Made by a program: the position numbers and the translations under genes. From the NCBI GenBank assembly GCA_036924285.1, contig JAYKYS010000016.1, positions 7,378,001 to 7,442,000 on the forward strand: a DNA stretch of 64,000 nucleotides, written 5' to 3'. The notes below the pieces were generated by a model. That model saw nothing but the letters and a program-made list of their open reading frames with translations. It was not told the origin of the DNA and did no database searches. This document shows, one piece after another, positions 1-12,419 of the stretch. The DNA is from Asterella californica. Taxonomy: Eukaryota > Streptophyta > Marchantiopsida > Marchantiales > Aytoniaceae. Positions within the stretch are counted from its first letter, which is position 1. Each line of letters opens with the position of its first letter.

Positions 1-1961
1 ATCGCTGTCTCTGATTTATACCCCAGTAACGCATCAACCGAACCTTCACTTACGGTTTATATTTGGATCAGTTGGTTACTCTGATATTAGTTAATATATA
101 TCATATATGAATTAAATAATTTTTTATAATAATTTTTTATATCATATATATATATTTATAAGAAAAATCAAAATTCACTGTACAAGGCCGTGGGGAAGGA
201 TATTGACCCTAATGTTCAGAGTAACGTACTCGATTCAGAAACCTTGAAATTTGAGATAATTCTATTTGAGTTTAACTACAACAGTCAGATAAGAGAATTT
301 ATCAGCGAACTTTAGGGAAGAGTGTTACACATACCGTTTTTTGTATTTTACCTTGGATTATATATATCGAATACTGTAGACTGGAATATCCAGCGGTTAA
401 AGACAGTTCGATAGCTTTTGACGTAACGAATCTAATTATTTACTCACGAGATGGATTTCTAAAAAGAAAGGAAACCGGGCGAAGCCGGACGGAATTTATT
501 TAGATGGAGTCTCACCGTCTAACATCCACAGCGGCTCCATGTGGAGTTGTAAGGCTAAAAAAGACTTTTGGAAGCTTTTCTATGACTGAAAACCGTTACT
601 AGTGCTCTTTCCTTCTTGATGTTGCTCGGGCACTTCTTCCGGTTCAACGTCAAATTTGCCTCGTGCGGCTTGTCCACATCTGGCAGTACTGCTAGAAAAT
701 CCGATTAGTGCAGCCACTTGTTCCCTACCGTAGTGATGTTTAATACCGCGCACTAAATAAGAGTTACTGAAGTGCACATGAGAAAAAAATTAAACTATTT
801 CGGATCTGTGCGGTATAGTCTGAAAACTAACTTCATGGTGCAAGATTCACATAGAAAATTAAAATATAACTTTCTTTCCCACAATTAAACATTCATTGTC
901 GTTTCAAACAAAGATGAATTACATATGCCTCAAGTATAAGGTGAACTCATATCACGATCAAACAAAAAGTATTTGAAATTAGTTGTACCAGGCTGAACAG
1001 AAGGAAATATAAAATTTGGTCTTCTTACGCTACCTTCCATGTGTATGTCTTGATTGTCTCTACACTTGTACAAATCACTGTGCGGAGGAGTAATAAACCA
1101 ACGTGGATCTTATTCTATCTGGAAAGGTTCATCAAGCAGATTGATTTCACTAAACATACTTTCTAATGAATGATCTCCTAAGCACTCCATCATCAGTATG
1201 AGACTCCTCATGTGGTAACTCTGATCCATCTCGACTGAGAAATAGTTCACCATTGCTGTTCATCTCTACCGTCATCGAGCATGCATATTCAGTGTAATTA
1301 GAAAACCTTCTCGAGCTGAAAATATTGGAAATATTGTTACGCCATTTAACAGCTCCTCTTGAAGGCTTTTTCGGTCTTCTGTGCCCTCGGGCGAGAATTC
1401 GAATACACTCAAGTGTCGTAAAGTCCTCACAAAACACGGAGAGGAACAAGGTAACTGCGCGATTGAGCACTTCATTCACACTTCAAGTGCACGAGGGAAG
1501 GCAATACATAAGATCCTCAGATAAGATTCAGGTGGAACCACATAATGTCGATGGACGGGATTCCATCTACGTACTAGCTAGACGAAAGAAACTTTTCAGC
1601 ACAAATTGAAGCTCTTCAATCGATACTCCTAGGTGGTGATTTGATTCAGAAGGAAGTTTCTTGCAGCACTTTAGTGAATAATTGAGGAGTTGAGTATCAA
1701 ACGGTTAATAATATTTCCTTCGATCGCAAAGTGAAAGCCAACAAGCCTCTCAATGACACTTGAAGATATATATCGACGTAGTACGAGCTATCCATCCAGT
1801 CTAGTCTTTCTCACATCTGAAACACAGCGACAGGAGTACTCCAACACCCGGAGCATGCCATACGAGCAGTTTCAGTGCTCGCCGGACAACGACGTCGAAG
1901 TCTTTAATTTCTTCCCTAAGCTTCTCAGCCAGCCCACGGAAGAACTGCGGCTGCTATATAT
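1..1961. other. AT-rich intergenic DNA, no gene recognised
   Basis: Several short open frames lie here on both strands (for example near 1150-1610), but none shows a domain, a signal peptide or a convincing splice pattern. I see no RNA gene. The right part, up to 1961, would hold the 3' flank of the minus-strand dirigent-like gene. Confidence 0.5.
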
Positions 1962-2624
1962 TCATGAGGAATCAACGACTTGCTTTTCAATCAGGACATC
2001 GAAAGTTGTTTCTGGACTCTTGAGAAACTCCGGCTGGATTTTAACTGCTTCAGTCAAAGACGTGAACTGAGTTTCGAGATCCACATGAGTTTTGGGCATA
2101 AAGTACCGCAAGTCATTGACGTAGATGTCGCATGTGACGAGAAAGACTGAATTCGGTGTCGATGCAACTCTCTGGTAGTACACCGTACCACTCGCATCTC
2201 TGAATCCTCCTTGTCCGCCCACGATGGACAACTCCTGGTTATCTAAATCCGCGTCCCCTTGTGCGTTCATTTTCCACCAACCTCGCAAGTTGAGAGAGCT
2301 ACCGCACCAAATTCCGACCAGGTTCGTGCTGAATGTGATGGTTACGATGTCCTCGATAGAATCCTTGCTGTGGTAGAAATACATTCCACCGACCCATCCG
2401 AGTTTATAGCCCTGACTTGTATGTACTGCATTGTTGTGCTTCGCAAACCCAATACCCTTGTTCGGAACCGGATCAGCTGCAACGGGTTGAAATATGCGAG
2501 TGTCACCTGATGGTATGGTTTCGTAAAACTGTGTCCAGTATCGCGTGAATTTGGCTTCTACGATAGAAGAAGAGGAGGCCTGCATCAACAGAGCCGTCAA
2601 CAGGAGCATTCCAACGCGATCCAT
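1962..2624 (-). CDS. Secreted dirigent-like protein, single exon
   Basis: One uninterrupted frame of 220 residues. The first 24 or so residues (MDRVGMLLLTALLMQ, then a serine-rich stretch ending VEA) look like a secretory signal peptide. The body resembles the dirigent beta-barrel: a GSSLNLRGWW segment about residue 107, where family members have a GSTL-x-LxGRN block, and then LSIVGGQGGFRDASG about residue 132, which matches the family's conserved 'VVGGTGxFRxARG' strand pair. Dirigent proteins act in the apoplast and steer stereoselective coupling of phenoxy radicals in lignan-type synthesis; whether this one does is not visible. At 220 residues it is slightly longer than the usual 180-190, with an unusual C-terminal extension after the barrel. 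The start is the only ATG that gives a signal peptide. The likeness is clear in the GG-FR block but weak elsewhere, so this would be a divergent member. Other secreted proteins with an allene-oxide-cyclase-like barrel are the alternative. Confidence 0.68.
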   Translation of the reverse strand: MDRVGMLLLTALLMQASSSSIVEAKFTRYWTQFYETIPSGDTRIFQPVAADPVPNKGIGFAKHNNAVHTSQGYKLGWVGGMYFYHSKDSIEDIVTITFSTNLVGIWCGSSLNLRGWWKMNAQGDADLDNQELSIVGGQGGFRDASGTVYYQRVASTPNSVFLVTCDIYVNDLRYFMPKTHVDLETQFTSLTEAVKIQPEFLKSPETTFDVLIEKQVVDSS

Positions 2625-4300
2625 GGCTACAGATCAATCTCTGCGACAAATACCAGTGATGACGTGGGAGAGCAGACGAGTTAAGTTAGTACTGCCTGTT
2701 GTTCTTTTTGAGACCAGGGTCAGCAACCTCAAATATTCATCACGCATGCCATTCAAGCTCCTGCCTTCATGATCGAATCGGACTGCGCGACTTTTACTTC
2801 GAGAAATCCTTGTAGTAAATGACTCCAAGTTCGAGACATCTGTAAACGCAGAATGTACTAGCTAGAAAACGATGAGCACACAAGTCAACAGCAATCCGTG
2901 TACCGAAATGATTGTCAGAGTCGAATCACCTGTAAACTCCCACGATCAAGTGGGTAACCGGCCGCCGCAGTATCCCAGCGATTTCAGAAGAAGGCGCTTT
3001 GCTTCCTGCGAGGGTCGCGTGTGGTCATCTGGCGAATCCTTTCTCTTGATCATAGTCCGAAATACCTTCGCGTTATCCTTCCTCTTTGCCTTTATAATGT
3101 GGAGACCCAAGTGTCCGAGGCTCAGTATGCTCTTCGAATTGCAGATAGGATGGTATATCGCATCGTCAGCAGGCTCGTGAAGGTCACACAAATATACATA
3201 CGTGGATATGATTGTATATCATGACGTCCTTGGTAAGGAATAGTGGTAGCGTCATAGTGAGAAGTAGAGTTCTTGGAATGACAAGACTGGAGTTTGAATT
3301 TATATATTAAATCTTATTAATAAATCTGGATGAAATAAATATGTTTGGTTAGCAGCTCTCTCGCATGGAGTTACAACCGCAACCTGTTGGGGATGTTTAT
3401 ACGGTATATATTCTACAAAATACTGTGCTGTAAAATGAAATCCGGCTCGTGGAGGCTGTTACTTACTGGTGCGGGACATTACTTTATCAACTCCTTGAAT
3501 ATTCACCTCTTCCATCTTCAGATGGAAGAGGGTTACAAGCTACATTCATTTATTACCTAACCCTTTCGAAGGGAAATGTACGGTAATAAATGAATATATT
3601 TATGAACGTTTCGTTTTAGTCTAGTAGATTTTTGCACTTGTACTCTCCGAAGCGCGTAGACTTGTATAACACTTATAGGTTTTCTAACAACGGTTCTATT
3701 GTTCTTCAAATAATTAATAATTAATAATTAATATTTATTTTTATTATACTTAATCTAGAAAAATAATATAATAATTATATATTTCCGGTAATATAAAGAG
3801 AACAAAGCATATCAAAGTTGATCGAGCATGTTTATTCGTACAGTTTTATTCTAACTCATAAATAACATGTTCATTTTGTACACATGTCGTTATGTATAGA
3901 CTCTATTTATAAATATAAATAATCCAAATGTTTGAAAACAAACCTCATTTAGAAAAACCGAATAGATGTTCATTTTGGGTAAATGTGCTTTGACTTTATT
4001 ATAAAAATGATATGGATTTACGTTTCTAAACTCAAGCTGGTCTAACTCATCTGGCAGTGTCTTTCGACATTTTCTCCTCGATATCTCTATTCGAACAAAG
4101 AAAATTCTAAATTCTTTTTCCTTTCGTATACATTTAATCAATACCCATGGAAAGAAATAATAAAAACACGAAAACGCACGAATCACGACCTATAATTTCA
4201 AAACGCTTTTCCCGCTTGTCCTTTATCTTCCTCTGACCATAAGTTCACTTTCGATGCATATTTTATCGCTTGTACCGAATCAGCCATGCTGCGTGAGTCT
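2625..4300. other. Intergenic DNA with AT-rich tracts and a hairpin repeat
   Basis: No gene recognised. The segment 2630-3230 holds overlapping short frames without domains and is the presumed promoter side of the dirigent-like gene. Around 3490-3600 there are nested inverted repeats (see the repeat entry). From 3700 to 3800 the DNA is almost pure A and T. Confidence 0.5.
3490..3600. repeat. Hairpin-forming MITE-like repeat
   Basis: Two inverted repeats sit side by side. TCTTCCATCT at about 3509 pairs with AGATGGAAGA at about 3521, and ATTCATTTATTACC at about 3543 pairs with GGTAATAAATGAAT ending near 3596. The words CCTCCATCTTTC-like and TTTATTACCTAACC recur at 12922-12960, 36185-36300 and 42045-42115, which suggests one dispersed family of small palindromic elements. 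Ends and target duplications could not be fixed. Confidence 0.5.
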
Positions 4301-4324
4301 CAATTTTTGAATATCTCTGGTAAA

Positions 4325-5715
4325 TCATACAACTGAAGGTCGTAAGAGTCGTGTGTGCTTCCCGGAGCCTGGAACATAACTGATTATGAAGTGACCCTGT
4401 ATCGGTAGCAAGACAATCATTCCTATAGCAAGTTGTGCTTGAATTGAACTTGTTGCAAATTTCTTGAATTCACGCTGCATTGCACATTTAAAAGATCTCA
4501 TCAGCAAGATGTCTGCCGATTGTAACTTGCATGCAGTGTTTGCTGGAACAAAAATCAGACAGATGCGAGAATCTTTCATCCATGTCCGGAACTCCTTGCT
4601 AGTGTGTACAAAATATAAGTCGATCAGCCATATCATCTTTTGAGTTTTTGGGTCTAAACTCATGTTCTCACAAGTACGGATCAGCCACGGTATGAGAATG
4701 AGAATAACAGATGACTTCAAAGATGTAATAGTAGACCAGTGTGAGTGTTAAATGTCATCTTTCACTTTTCAAGAATCTTACCTCTTGTCCTTGTGGAACG
4801 GACCTGTCAGATTTTTCTTCAAATATCACTTGAGATGGAAGCACATCTCCGTTAGTAGAACTAGAAATCATCACAATCTCTTGCCGTTTATCTCCTTGAC
4901 CTTGGATTTTTGATTTCTTTCACTCATTTCTGTGCATATGTCTGTTCATTCCCTGTAGGCATCAGTTGCATACTTGTTTCATCGTTGTAAACAACTAACT
5001 TTAACGGAATCTTATGCGTCAAGACAATATATCTTATGCTGTAAACCATCTTTCGGTCTGATTCCTCCCAATCCTTTGGCAAATGATTGCAAGGGGTGAT
5101 AACTTTTCAAAAACTCCATCCAAGCTTTTCTGCACCCACTTATGGCAGAAAGAACGTCACACTTGGAACCCACCTCCATTTGCTACAACACCTCTGAGCA
5201 TCTGATTTCCAACAAAGCTTGGAGTTGAAACTGAATCAGAAGTGAGTTGAAACCTACACTACAACCACGTAACTGCTACAAAAGAACAATGAACTCTTGT
5301 TCCAAAGGATCTTGCCTAGTCCACAATCCAACAGCACTAGTATCGAATATTCCGTCTATTGTTTCACTTGGTCCACCCACCTCCATAAATCGTATTGCAT
5401 TTTGAACTACTTTATAGAAACTTCTTTATCTCGAGAATCCTCAACCAACCAGCCTCGAATAGAACTTTCATTCAAACTATTGTATGAATTCTTCCTAGTT
5501 GAAAGAGTGGGCTTTGAGAAACTTCTCAGTTTCTCGTCCATAATTCTGATTCTGCGAGGTTTTGCAATGGCCGGCCAAAGTTTTTTGGTAAACCATTGAA
5601 CTTTTTTCACTCCCTTCTGTGAATGCTTCTGTGATCTAGAAGTACCCCTTGTTGTTGTGCCTCCATCATCTCCATTTGTGTCGGGACTACTAAGCTCGAT
5701 CGGTGCATGAAGCAT
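4325..5715 (-). pseudogene. Decayed pogo/CENP-B-type DDE transposase
   Basis: Read on the minus strand, fragments of one protein can be followed in several frames. Near 5420-5715 a basic segment ends in SSIRGWLVED, like the CENP-B/psq-type DNA-binding helix-turn-helix ('STIRGWL'). Near 5080-5170 SAISGCRKAWMEFLK follows. At 4325-4720 a 131-residue open frame carries ICLIFVPANTACKLQSADILLMRSFK. This matches the DDE_1 (pogo/Tigger) core, where 'FVPPNTTSxxQPLDxGxxxxFK' precedes the last catalytic region. Stops lie between the pieces (for example after FIVLL near 5290), so the reading frame is broken. The element would have moved by DNA cut-and-paste. Its terminal repeats were not located. Confidence 0.62.
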
Positions 5716-6800
5716 GTTATCAGTCCGCCACTTCTTCAGAGGTCTACCGAATCCTCTTCTCTTCTGTACTCATTCTGACAATGGAGGAATAAATTCTGCA
5801 GGAAATCTTTGAGTTTGAAGTCTGTGCTCTTCCATAGCTATCACCGTGAAGCTTTTGTGAAACTGTGCCATCACTCTGTAGACAAATACGTTTGAAAACT
5901 GACAATGCAAGTAAACAATTTATTCTAGCAGGTGAAATAATGGACGAGAACACCGGCGTAGAGCTCTCTTGCGCTTCACTCTTTGGGCTGAATTGAAATA
6001 CTGAAATCTTCTCTCTTCTGGACAATAACTATGAAATGTATTAAGTTTCTCTTCTCCTACTCTTCTTTTGGCACAAATCTCACACCAACACAGAGTAATA
6101 GAATCCAGTTTTAGTTTCTCTTCTCTCAAGGAACGTTCTACTTCATACACAACTGATAGTTTATATAGCATCGTGAAACACACTTGTTGTTCATACGTTG
6201 TTGTTCTCGAATGGGTTTCTCTCTTAAAGCGAAGGAAGAATGAATTCAGCTAAAAGGAAGAGGAGCCGCCAAAACTAAAACCGGCGCTAAAAGCAATTCT
6301 CTAACAATCTACACAGCTACACAAATTAAATAACAGAAAAGCTTACGATTACTAAATGATAATGATGATATTGTGTGCGGTTACTATTTTTGAATCGTAT
6401 ATTAACACTCCACGTAGCCAGTGCGTGGAGTTAAACATCACTATGGTACTACACTGCAATAGATCTCATTCGTGCTCTACTGACCAAAACGTCCTCTAGA
6501 TCACGCTGAGGTTTGCTCACCCAAGTTCGAGTTTCTCTTCATGTTGGTCTTCTATGGTTTGTTCAATCGCATTCGTATACCTTAGCAGTTTAAACCTCCG
6601 TTTGTTGATTAGCCATCTCTCCATTTGTGCTACTTCCAGTAGTAGGGGAGTCTCCTAGTCGTTTATTACGACCAGAGGCTCTCCATATTTTTTACTGGAC
6701 CTAGTCTGGTGGATCAATGCAGTATTGCATTCTTTCCTGATCCCGTGCTGCTTGTTTTCTCCCTTCTTTCAATAATAAAGTTGGTACGTACCGTCTTCTT
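5716..6800. other. Intergenic DNA
   Basis: Open frames on the minus strand at 5744-6183 lie immediately upstream of the transposase remnant and may be its 5' part, but they show no domain. From 6250 to 6800 I see nothing coding. Confidence 0.4.
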
Positions 6801-6805
6801 CTTAA

Positions 6806-8300
6806 TTAAAACAAAACAAAAAAATTTAACGTTATCAGTGCTCTCTTTTCTCTCACCATTTCTATTTTTACTACTAACATGACTGCGGGTGGGTCAGCTC
6901 TTGGCGGTGTCAAGATCATTGTTGCTAGTGCAGTGGCTGGGAGTTTGATCGGAAGCGACCTTTTCTGTTCGAGAGCTGTGCGTCCCCTGACTTCCACCAC
7001 CTTTAGTTTCGATCTTAGTCTACCAAGTGTAGAAGCTGAGGACACGCCTCTAGTGGATCTTGTGGGCTCGTTGTCTCAGTTTCTTTTTACCTTCGTGCAT
7101 CCTCAGAATCTCATGGAAAGCCATCTTCTTGGTCTTTCTCTCATTTTCAATGTAAGTGAGATTTGAACACACAACGCGATTGTGTTGGCTCCTTTCAAGC
7201 ATCTTCTGGAGGTTAAGAATAATGGCATGAATGTGTTTGCCCGTCATCGACTCCTCTCCGTGATTTTGAGCAAGCGCATTGGCATTCACGATGGCTGTCC
7301 GGAGTGAAACTGCAAGAGGACTTTTCTTCTCCATGTTCTTGAAGACCTTATGATTTTTGTCACTCCATATGCTCTTGAGAACTTCAATCGCACTGATTTG
7401 TTCTGTGATGCTTGTTTCGATGAAATAATGCTCTCATGAACAATGTGTGTCCCTTGTAATCCTTTGCTACATTCCATTGCACTTATTTTTTCATGACGTG
7501 TGGACAGTGAAGGAACAAGTGCTCTATTCACTCATATGCGCTTCCACACCTAGTGCACGTTGCTTGGCATTGACCTATCTTCCCTAGTCGGGCATAAGTT
7601 GGAAAGCCTTTGTGTAGTATCTTCCAAAGAAAGATTCCTTTCTCTCTGTTTGGTTGATTTGCTACATTCGTCTCCATCTCCGTTTTCATCTTTTTGGGAG
7701 TGTTAGTGACGTCCCACCGAGAGTTCATCTTGTCATACATCTCACTCCGTCTTCCGCAATGATGCTCCATATTGCATTAGGTAGTTTCCATCCTCTCATC
7801 TCTTTGTTCTTGAGTCGTCAGGTCCACCCTTCAAGCTCATGCAGTTGAGTCGTGATCCCTCCCAAACGTAGTCTACTAATCCACCTTGTGTGTTGTGCTT
7901 GTAGAGATTAGGCTGCATTCGGTAGTTTCCATCCTCTCATCTCCTTGTTCTTGAGTCGCCAGATCCACCCTTCAAGCTCATGCAATTGAGTCGTGATCCC
8001 TCTCAACCATAGTATGTTAATCCACCTTGTGTGTTGTGCTAGCAGAGCGGATGTCTGGGCAAGTTCTTGAGTGTTTTGTGAACGTGCATTAGGACTACTC
8101 TAGTTTATGATATCTCGGACGGTCTTGAAGTTTTCTTCTTTGCAGATCTTCACGAAACTCCTGACACTCTCTTGGCTGCACCACTGTTCAGCCTCAGCTA
8201 AGTGCACCACTTTCTCTACTTGCATCTGGTTAGAGATTTCAATGCTACTCCAATCTAGAAAGAGTTTGCTCCTAGCTTCTTTCCAGACTTAGATCAATGT
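6806..8300 (-). mobile_element. 3' end of a LINE (non-LTR) reverse transcriptase, degenerate
   Basis: The minus strand encodes, at 7528-7650, GIFLWKILHKGFPTYARLG followed by a CTRCGSAYE knuckle and, after one in-frame stop, IEHLFLHCPHVMKK. This is the zinc-binding region that ends plant LINE reverse transcriptases (zf-RVT: 'FLWRLLHxxLPTxxRL ... CxxCG ... EtxEHLFxxC'). Upstream on the same strand, pieces such as LEGWIWRLKNKEMRGWKL resemble the linker before it. The in-frame TGA near 7529 and frame changes show it is dead. The polymerase core is not seen, so the copy is 5'-truncated, which is usual for LINEs. A 141-bp tandem duplication lies inside it. Confidence 0.62.
7774..8055. repeat. 141-bp tandem duplication inside the LINE remnant
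   Basis: GTAGTTTCCATCCTCTCATC occurs at about 7781 and again at about 7922, and the similarity runs on through the shared words CCACCCTTCAAGCTCATGCA and CCACCTTGTGTGTTGTGCT. The two units differ by scattered substitutions, so the duplication is not recent. Confidence 0.8.
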
Positions 8301-9989
8301 GTTGTAGGTTGTAGCCTTCAATACCTTCTTGCAAACATTGGTTAGCAGGGATGTTACACACGAGATGTTAAACCTCCAATGTAGTAAGACTCTTGTCTCA
8401 TGGGTTCAGATTTATGGAAACATCATTCCAGCGGAATAACTTATAAGTTTGATTTGGATTTTCTCTTATGAGTAAAGTGTTTGTCATAATGGGGTTCAAA
8501 AGATAGCTATGGAGATAACCAGATGGATCAACTTGTTAGAAAAAAATTTGGCAAAATGTTTGTAAGATACAAAATGTAATCATGTGTTTAACGGAGAAGT
8601 CTAATGCTCCACAGAGTTATTAGTAAAATACCACTTCAGCTTTTTCTCAGTTTAACAGTATGTACAGAACATTGCTCCTTAGCATCATCAACTGTATAAG
8701 AAATAACATCTAGTATAAAAGATTTCATAATTTAGTTCCATAAAAATAAAGAAATATTTATAATATAAAATACATTCAAATGAGTAAGAGTTTATCACTG
8801 GAGCTAATGGACTCTAACATGTAAACACCCCATGTTTCTTACTTAAGTGATGGTAAGTACGTAATAATAAATAAGTGGTAATCATGTTATTGAGAGGCTA
8901 TTATAACTTGTAACATGAGATCTGATGATTCACATGAAGAAGTACTAAAAGATTTCATGTCACATCGAATAATTAATCCTTAATTAACATTTTATATGTA
9001 AGTAGTAATAAATGAGCTATTAGTGTGTGATAGTGTATGTTGATTTACATGAGGGGGTACGGTATAAAGCTCTATAGTCTATAAAGATGTAAAGGTCTCC
9101 CGCATTAGTTGAGGGGAGTTAACCCGCATACATCTCACAAAGCTTACTTTGTAGAGCCTTCAGTGACATAAATTACACTTGAGAATATTTGATCTTCTAT
9201 TTAATTAATGATCATATGTTATCTCATAACAAACGTGAGGGGTATCCGAGAAGATACGGGGTTCTTGGCTATGGAGTTTCGTGGGCCAAAAAGTGTGTAA
9301 AAAAACACACAACAATGTCGGACCTACAAGGCCGGACTTTAGAGCAGATCAGAGAAGCTGTCGATAGTATGAGAGTCAATGAAGAGTTCGAGTTATCTGC
9401 TGAGTTTGATTAATCAATAGAATGTTGGTAGTTTTATGCAGCAGGACTTTTCAACGGACAAAGTTGAATACAATTGTAGAGTCCTAGTATGTAGGTATGG
9501 CTCGACCATGAAATATAGAAAAAGATCAAGAGATATAATAAGTGATGAACTTGCATCATACTAGACTTCCCAAGAGTCGATTCATGAACCTCGAAGTTTT
9601 ATTTATTTTACCCAGAGACATACTGCTAGACATAGATTTATCAGCGCCTACACATGCAACAGAGGTCGGACAAGCTTCAAGGCCTGATGTGTTCTCCAAA
9701 AGATATAATGGACGAGCTAATGAGACCTTTTACGATAAGACAAGGGATTTTTTCTAGAGGAAGGAGTGATTCAACCTGGATTAGTCTTGAATTAGTGTCC
9801 ATGACGGACGAGAGCCTAAAGTTTGAAGTCCAGTAGTCAAGTAGTTGCAACGGTGTATGATCCGAGTTATACTTGTCTTGCTCATCTCTGGATTTGGCAC
9901 AGTGTTGAACAACAAAATAACTATTGATCAGAATGTACCAGTACTCCACTTAAAGGAGGACACGAAGTGCTTACCAGAGATAAAATTCT
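8301..9989. other. Intergenic DNA, no gene recognised
   Basis: AT-rich from 8560 to 9010. The short frames at 9189-10069 show no family likeness. This is the left flank of the foldback element. Confidence 0.5.
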
Positions 9990-9997
9990 TAAATTTT

Positions 9998-10210
9998 GAA
10001 CCCTACAGTGGTGTCATCATTATTCAAATTAAGGTGCGTTCGAGCGTGTGGAGATTAAGGACGTTTTAGTACGAAAGTTAGGTGACTTGCTTGGTCGCTG
10101 TGACCATTCGCGGTCTGTTGGAGCGAGGTTGACCACGCTGTCAGACGCCGTTGGAGCGAAGTTCAACTATGGTTTAGGGTGCGGTATTTGACGACATAGT
10201 GGTCATCTCA
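9998..10210 (+). repeat. Left inverted terminal repeat of the foldback element
   Basis: Matches the reverse complement of 12221-12419 along its whole length. Shared blocks include GTGGAGATTAAGGACGTTTT, GGAGCGAGGTTGACCACGCT and GACGACATAGTGGTCATCTC. Confidence 0.9.
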
Positions 10211-10219
10211 CAGATAAAG

Positions 10220-10800
10220 AGGAGGACGGCGACATAGCGATGGTGGGCTATCGCGGTATCGCAAGAGAGCAAGAGCGGAGTATCGCGAGACAGCGAGAGC
10301 AGGGTAGCGAGAACAAGGTATCATGATATTGCGATAGCAAGGGTGACCGCGATATGAACGTCGATTCAAATTCATTCGCGGGATAGTGACATGAGCGGGA
10401 TAGCGACATAGCGAGGTGTAGTGACGTAACGAGAGCGAGATAGTGGCGTAGCGAGAGTGAGGTAGCGGCGTAGCGAGAGTGAGGTATGTCGCAGCCGTGA
10501 AGGTGACAACGGCATGCTGTTTGAGAGCGGGATAGCGGCATAGCGATCTTCAGGTAGCGAGAGCGAGGATAGCGGCATAGCGAGATATCGCGATAGCGAG
10601 GATGACAGCGGCATGAACGAGTAGGGTAGTGGCATAGCGACCTTCGGGTTGCGTAGCGAGAGAGAAGTATCGCGGTATCGCTTGTGACAGTGGCATAGCA
10701 AGGTGTAGCGGCATAGCGGGAGCAGGATAGCGACGTAATGGGAACGAGGTATGCCGCAGTCGCAAGGGGACTCCTGATAGCCGAGATATCGCTGATTTTT
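10220..10800. repeat. Degenerate minisatellite (AGCGGCATAGCGAG-type units)
   Basis: Short units built from TAGCG, GGCATAGCGA and GAGAGCGAGGTAGCG repeat dozens of times with no fixed period (units of roughly 17-30 bases). All long open frames here (minus strand, rich in S, R, L and Y) are products of this repeat and not genes. Confidence 0.85.
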
Positions 10801-10824
10801 TATCGCAGGTGACCGAACCTTCAA

Positions 10825-11400
10825 AAACTCCTCCCTACGGCTTAAAACCGCACACACCGCACAAACGGATCGTCCAAACTGATATTCGTCTTCTCTGACA
10901 GATAGATCTAGCTACCCTGAACCCAACAAGACTCCAAACAAGCCGTTTGGAGTTCCCCTTGCAAAACCACGCAAGAAATTTGGTCGCAAGTTACAAAAAA
11001 CTGACATAAATCAGCTCCCTGCGGCTCAAACTTGCTCACCACACCCAAACCAACAATCCAATTCACGTACAGTCTTCTCCTATGAGTAGATGAAGACTCC
11101 TTGATCGCATAGGCACCAAGAACGAAGAGCTTGGCTCACCGATCGCGAAGAACAAATCAATCTCAAGTCACAGACAAACAAAAAATCTGATGTAAGCGCT
11201 TCCCTGCGAGTCAATTTCACTCAGAACTCCCAAACCGCTCGATTAAAACTCATATTGTCTTCAATTTCCTGTAGAACTCGTTGTTCTGATCCCGATGGAT
11301 CCAAGGACAGCAAGTTTGGACTCCGGAACGACCCAAACGGTCCAACTCTCCTTCACATGTAACTGAAAATTCCCTCTTGCGTCTCAATTTCTCTCAGTAC
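10825..11400. repeat. Diverged tandem array, period about 180 bp
   Basis: The sub-motif CTCCCT(A/G)CGGCTnAAA recurs at about 10831, 11015, 11199 and 11370 (spacings 184, 184 and 171), each followed by a diverged block with CAAAC and 'GTCTTC' words. It is the second of three arrays inside the foldback element. Confidence 0.65.
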
Positions 11401-11599
11401 ACATCCCCGGATCCGTCTCTTCCCGAACCGTCTTAACCAGTGCGTAGCCTGCACAGATCTGAACCCAACGACGCCTTGCGCGCTTGCATTGGACCTCCAA
11501 ATCTCCCGAACCGTCCGTTGACAAGTTGCAGACGCAAGCTAGCCCCTAAGCTGCCCCCTTGTCACAATCTCTGTACGTACGAAGTTGGGGAGGAAGCAG

Positions 11600-12140
11600 G
11601 CCTCTTGTGTCTTTAATATAACGCCTGGGGCTGCAAATACCCAGTCAGCAAGTAAACTAGGACCTAGCTTGATTTCTCTTCTTTCGAATCGTATAACTTC
11701 TCCAGTAGGTGTCCAAATGAAGTAGACAAGATGCCCATGAAAAGCTAACAATGAGCTCTACCCATCTATGTGATAAAAGTGAAGATCCGAAGTTGTGCCA
11801 AAAGTCCGTAAGCTGGAGCCTAGCTTGTTTTCTTCATCTTTTGAGTCCTGTAACTTCTCCACTAGACGTCCAAACGAAGTAGACAAAGTGCCTATGGAAT
11901 GCTGACAAGGAGCTCTATCCACTGATGCGATGAAAGCGAAGATCCGAAATGGTGCCAAAAGTCCATAAGTTGGGGCCTAGCTTGTTTTCTCCATCTTTCG
12001 AGTCTTGTAACTTCTCCACTAGACGTCCAAACGAAATAGACGAAGTGCCTATGGAGTGCTGACAAGGAGCTCAATCCACTGATGCGATGAAAGTGGAGAT
12101 ATGAAATGGCGCCAAAAGTCCTTAAGCAGGGGCTTAGCTT
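11600..12140. repeat. Tandem array, period about 155-158 bp
   Basis: AGCTCTAtCCACTGATGCGA-like blocks start near 11755, 11911 and 12069. Each is preceded by GTAACTTCTCCACTAGACGT and GTGCCTATGGA, giving about three and a half units. The small minus-strand frames here are repeat products. Confidence 0.85.
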
Positions 12141-12220
12141 GTCTTCTCATGAGTGTCTTTGGAGCGACAAGCATCAAAGTTTGAATTTAAGATAGGAGTC
12201 GGTCCACGACATGACAACGT

Positions 12221-12419
12221 GAGATGACCACTATGTCGTCAAATGCTGCATCCTAAACCGTAGTCGAACTTCGCTCCAACGGCGTCTGATAGCGTGGTCA
12301 ACCTCGCTCCAACGGACCACAAATCAGACAAGTCACCTAACGGTTGCACTAAAACGTCCTTAATCTCCACATGCTCGAACGCACCTTAATTTAGAAATGG
12401 TGACACCACGGTAGGGTTC
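12221..12419 (-). repeat. Right inverted terminal repeat of the foldback element
   Basis: Reverse complement of 9998-10210; ends in ACCACGGTAGGGTTC directly before the right target duplication. Confidence 0.9.

Noticed and set aside
6879..7166. 95-residue plus-strand frame with a membrane-like start
   Set aside because: Antisense to the LINE remnant; no supporting context.
10248..10857. Overlapping long minus-strand frames rich in S, R, L and Y
   Set aside because: They are translations of a minisatellite (AGCGGCATAGCGAG-type units), open in several frames at once.
10220..12140. CRISPR-like array
   Set aside because: The units are contiguous tandem repeats without unique spacers, inside a eukaryotic transposon.
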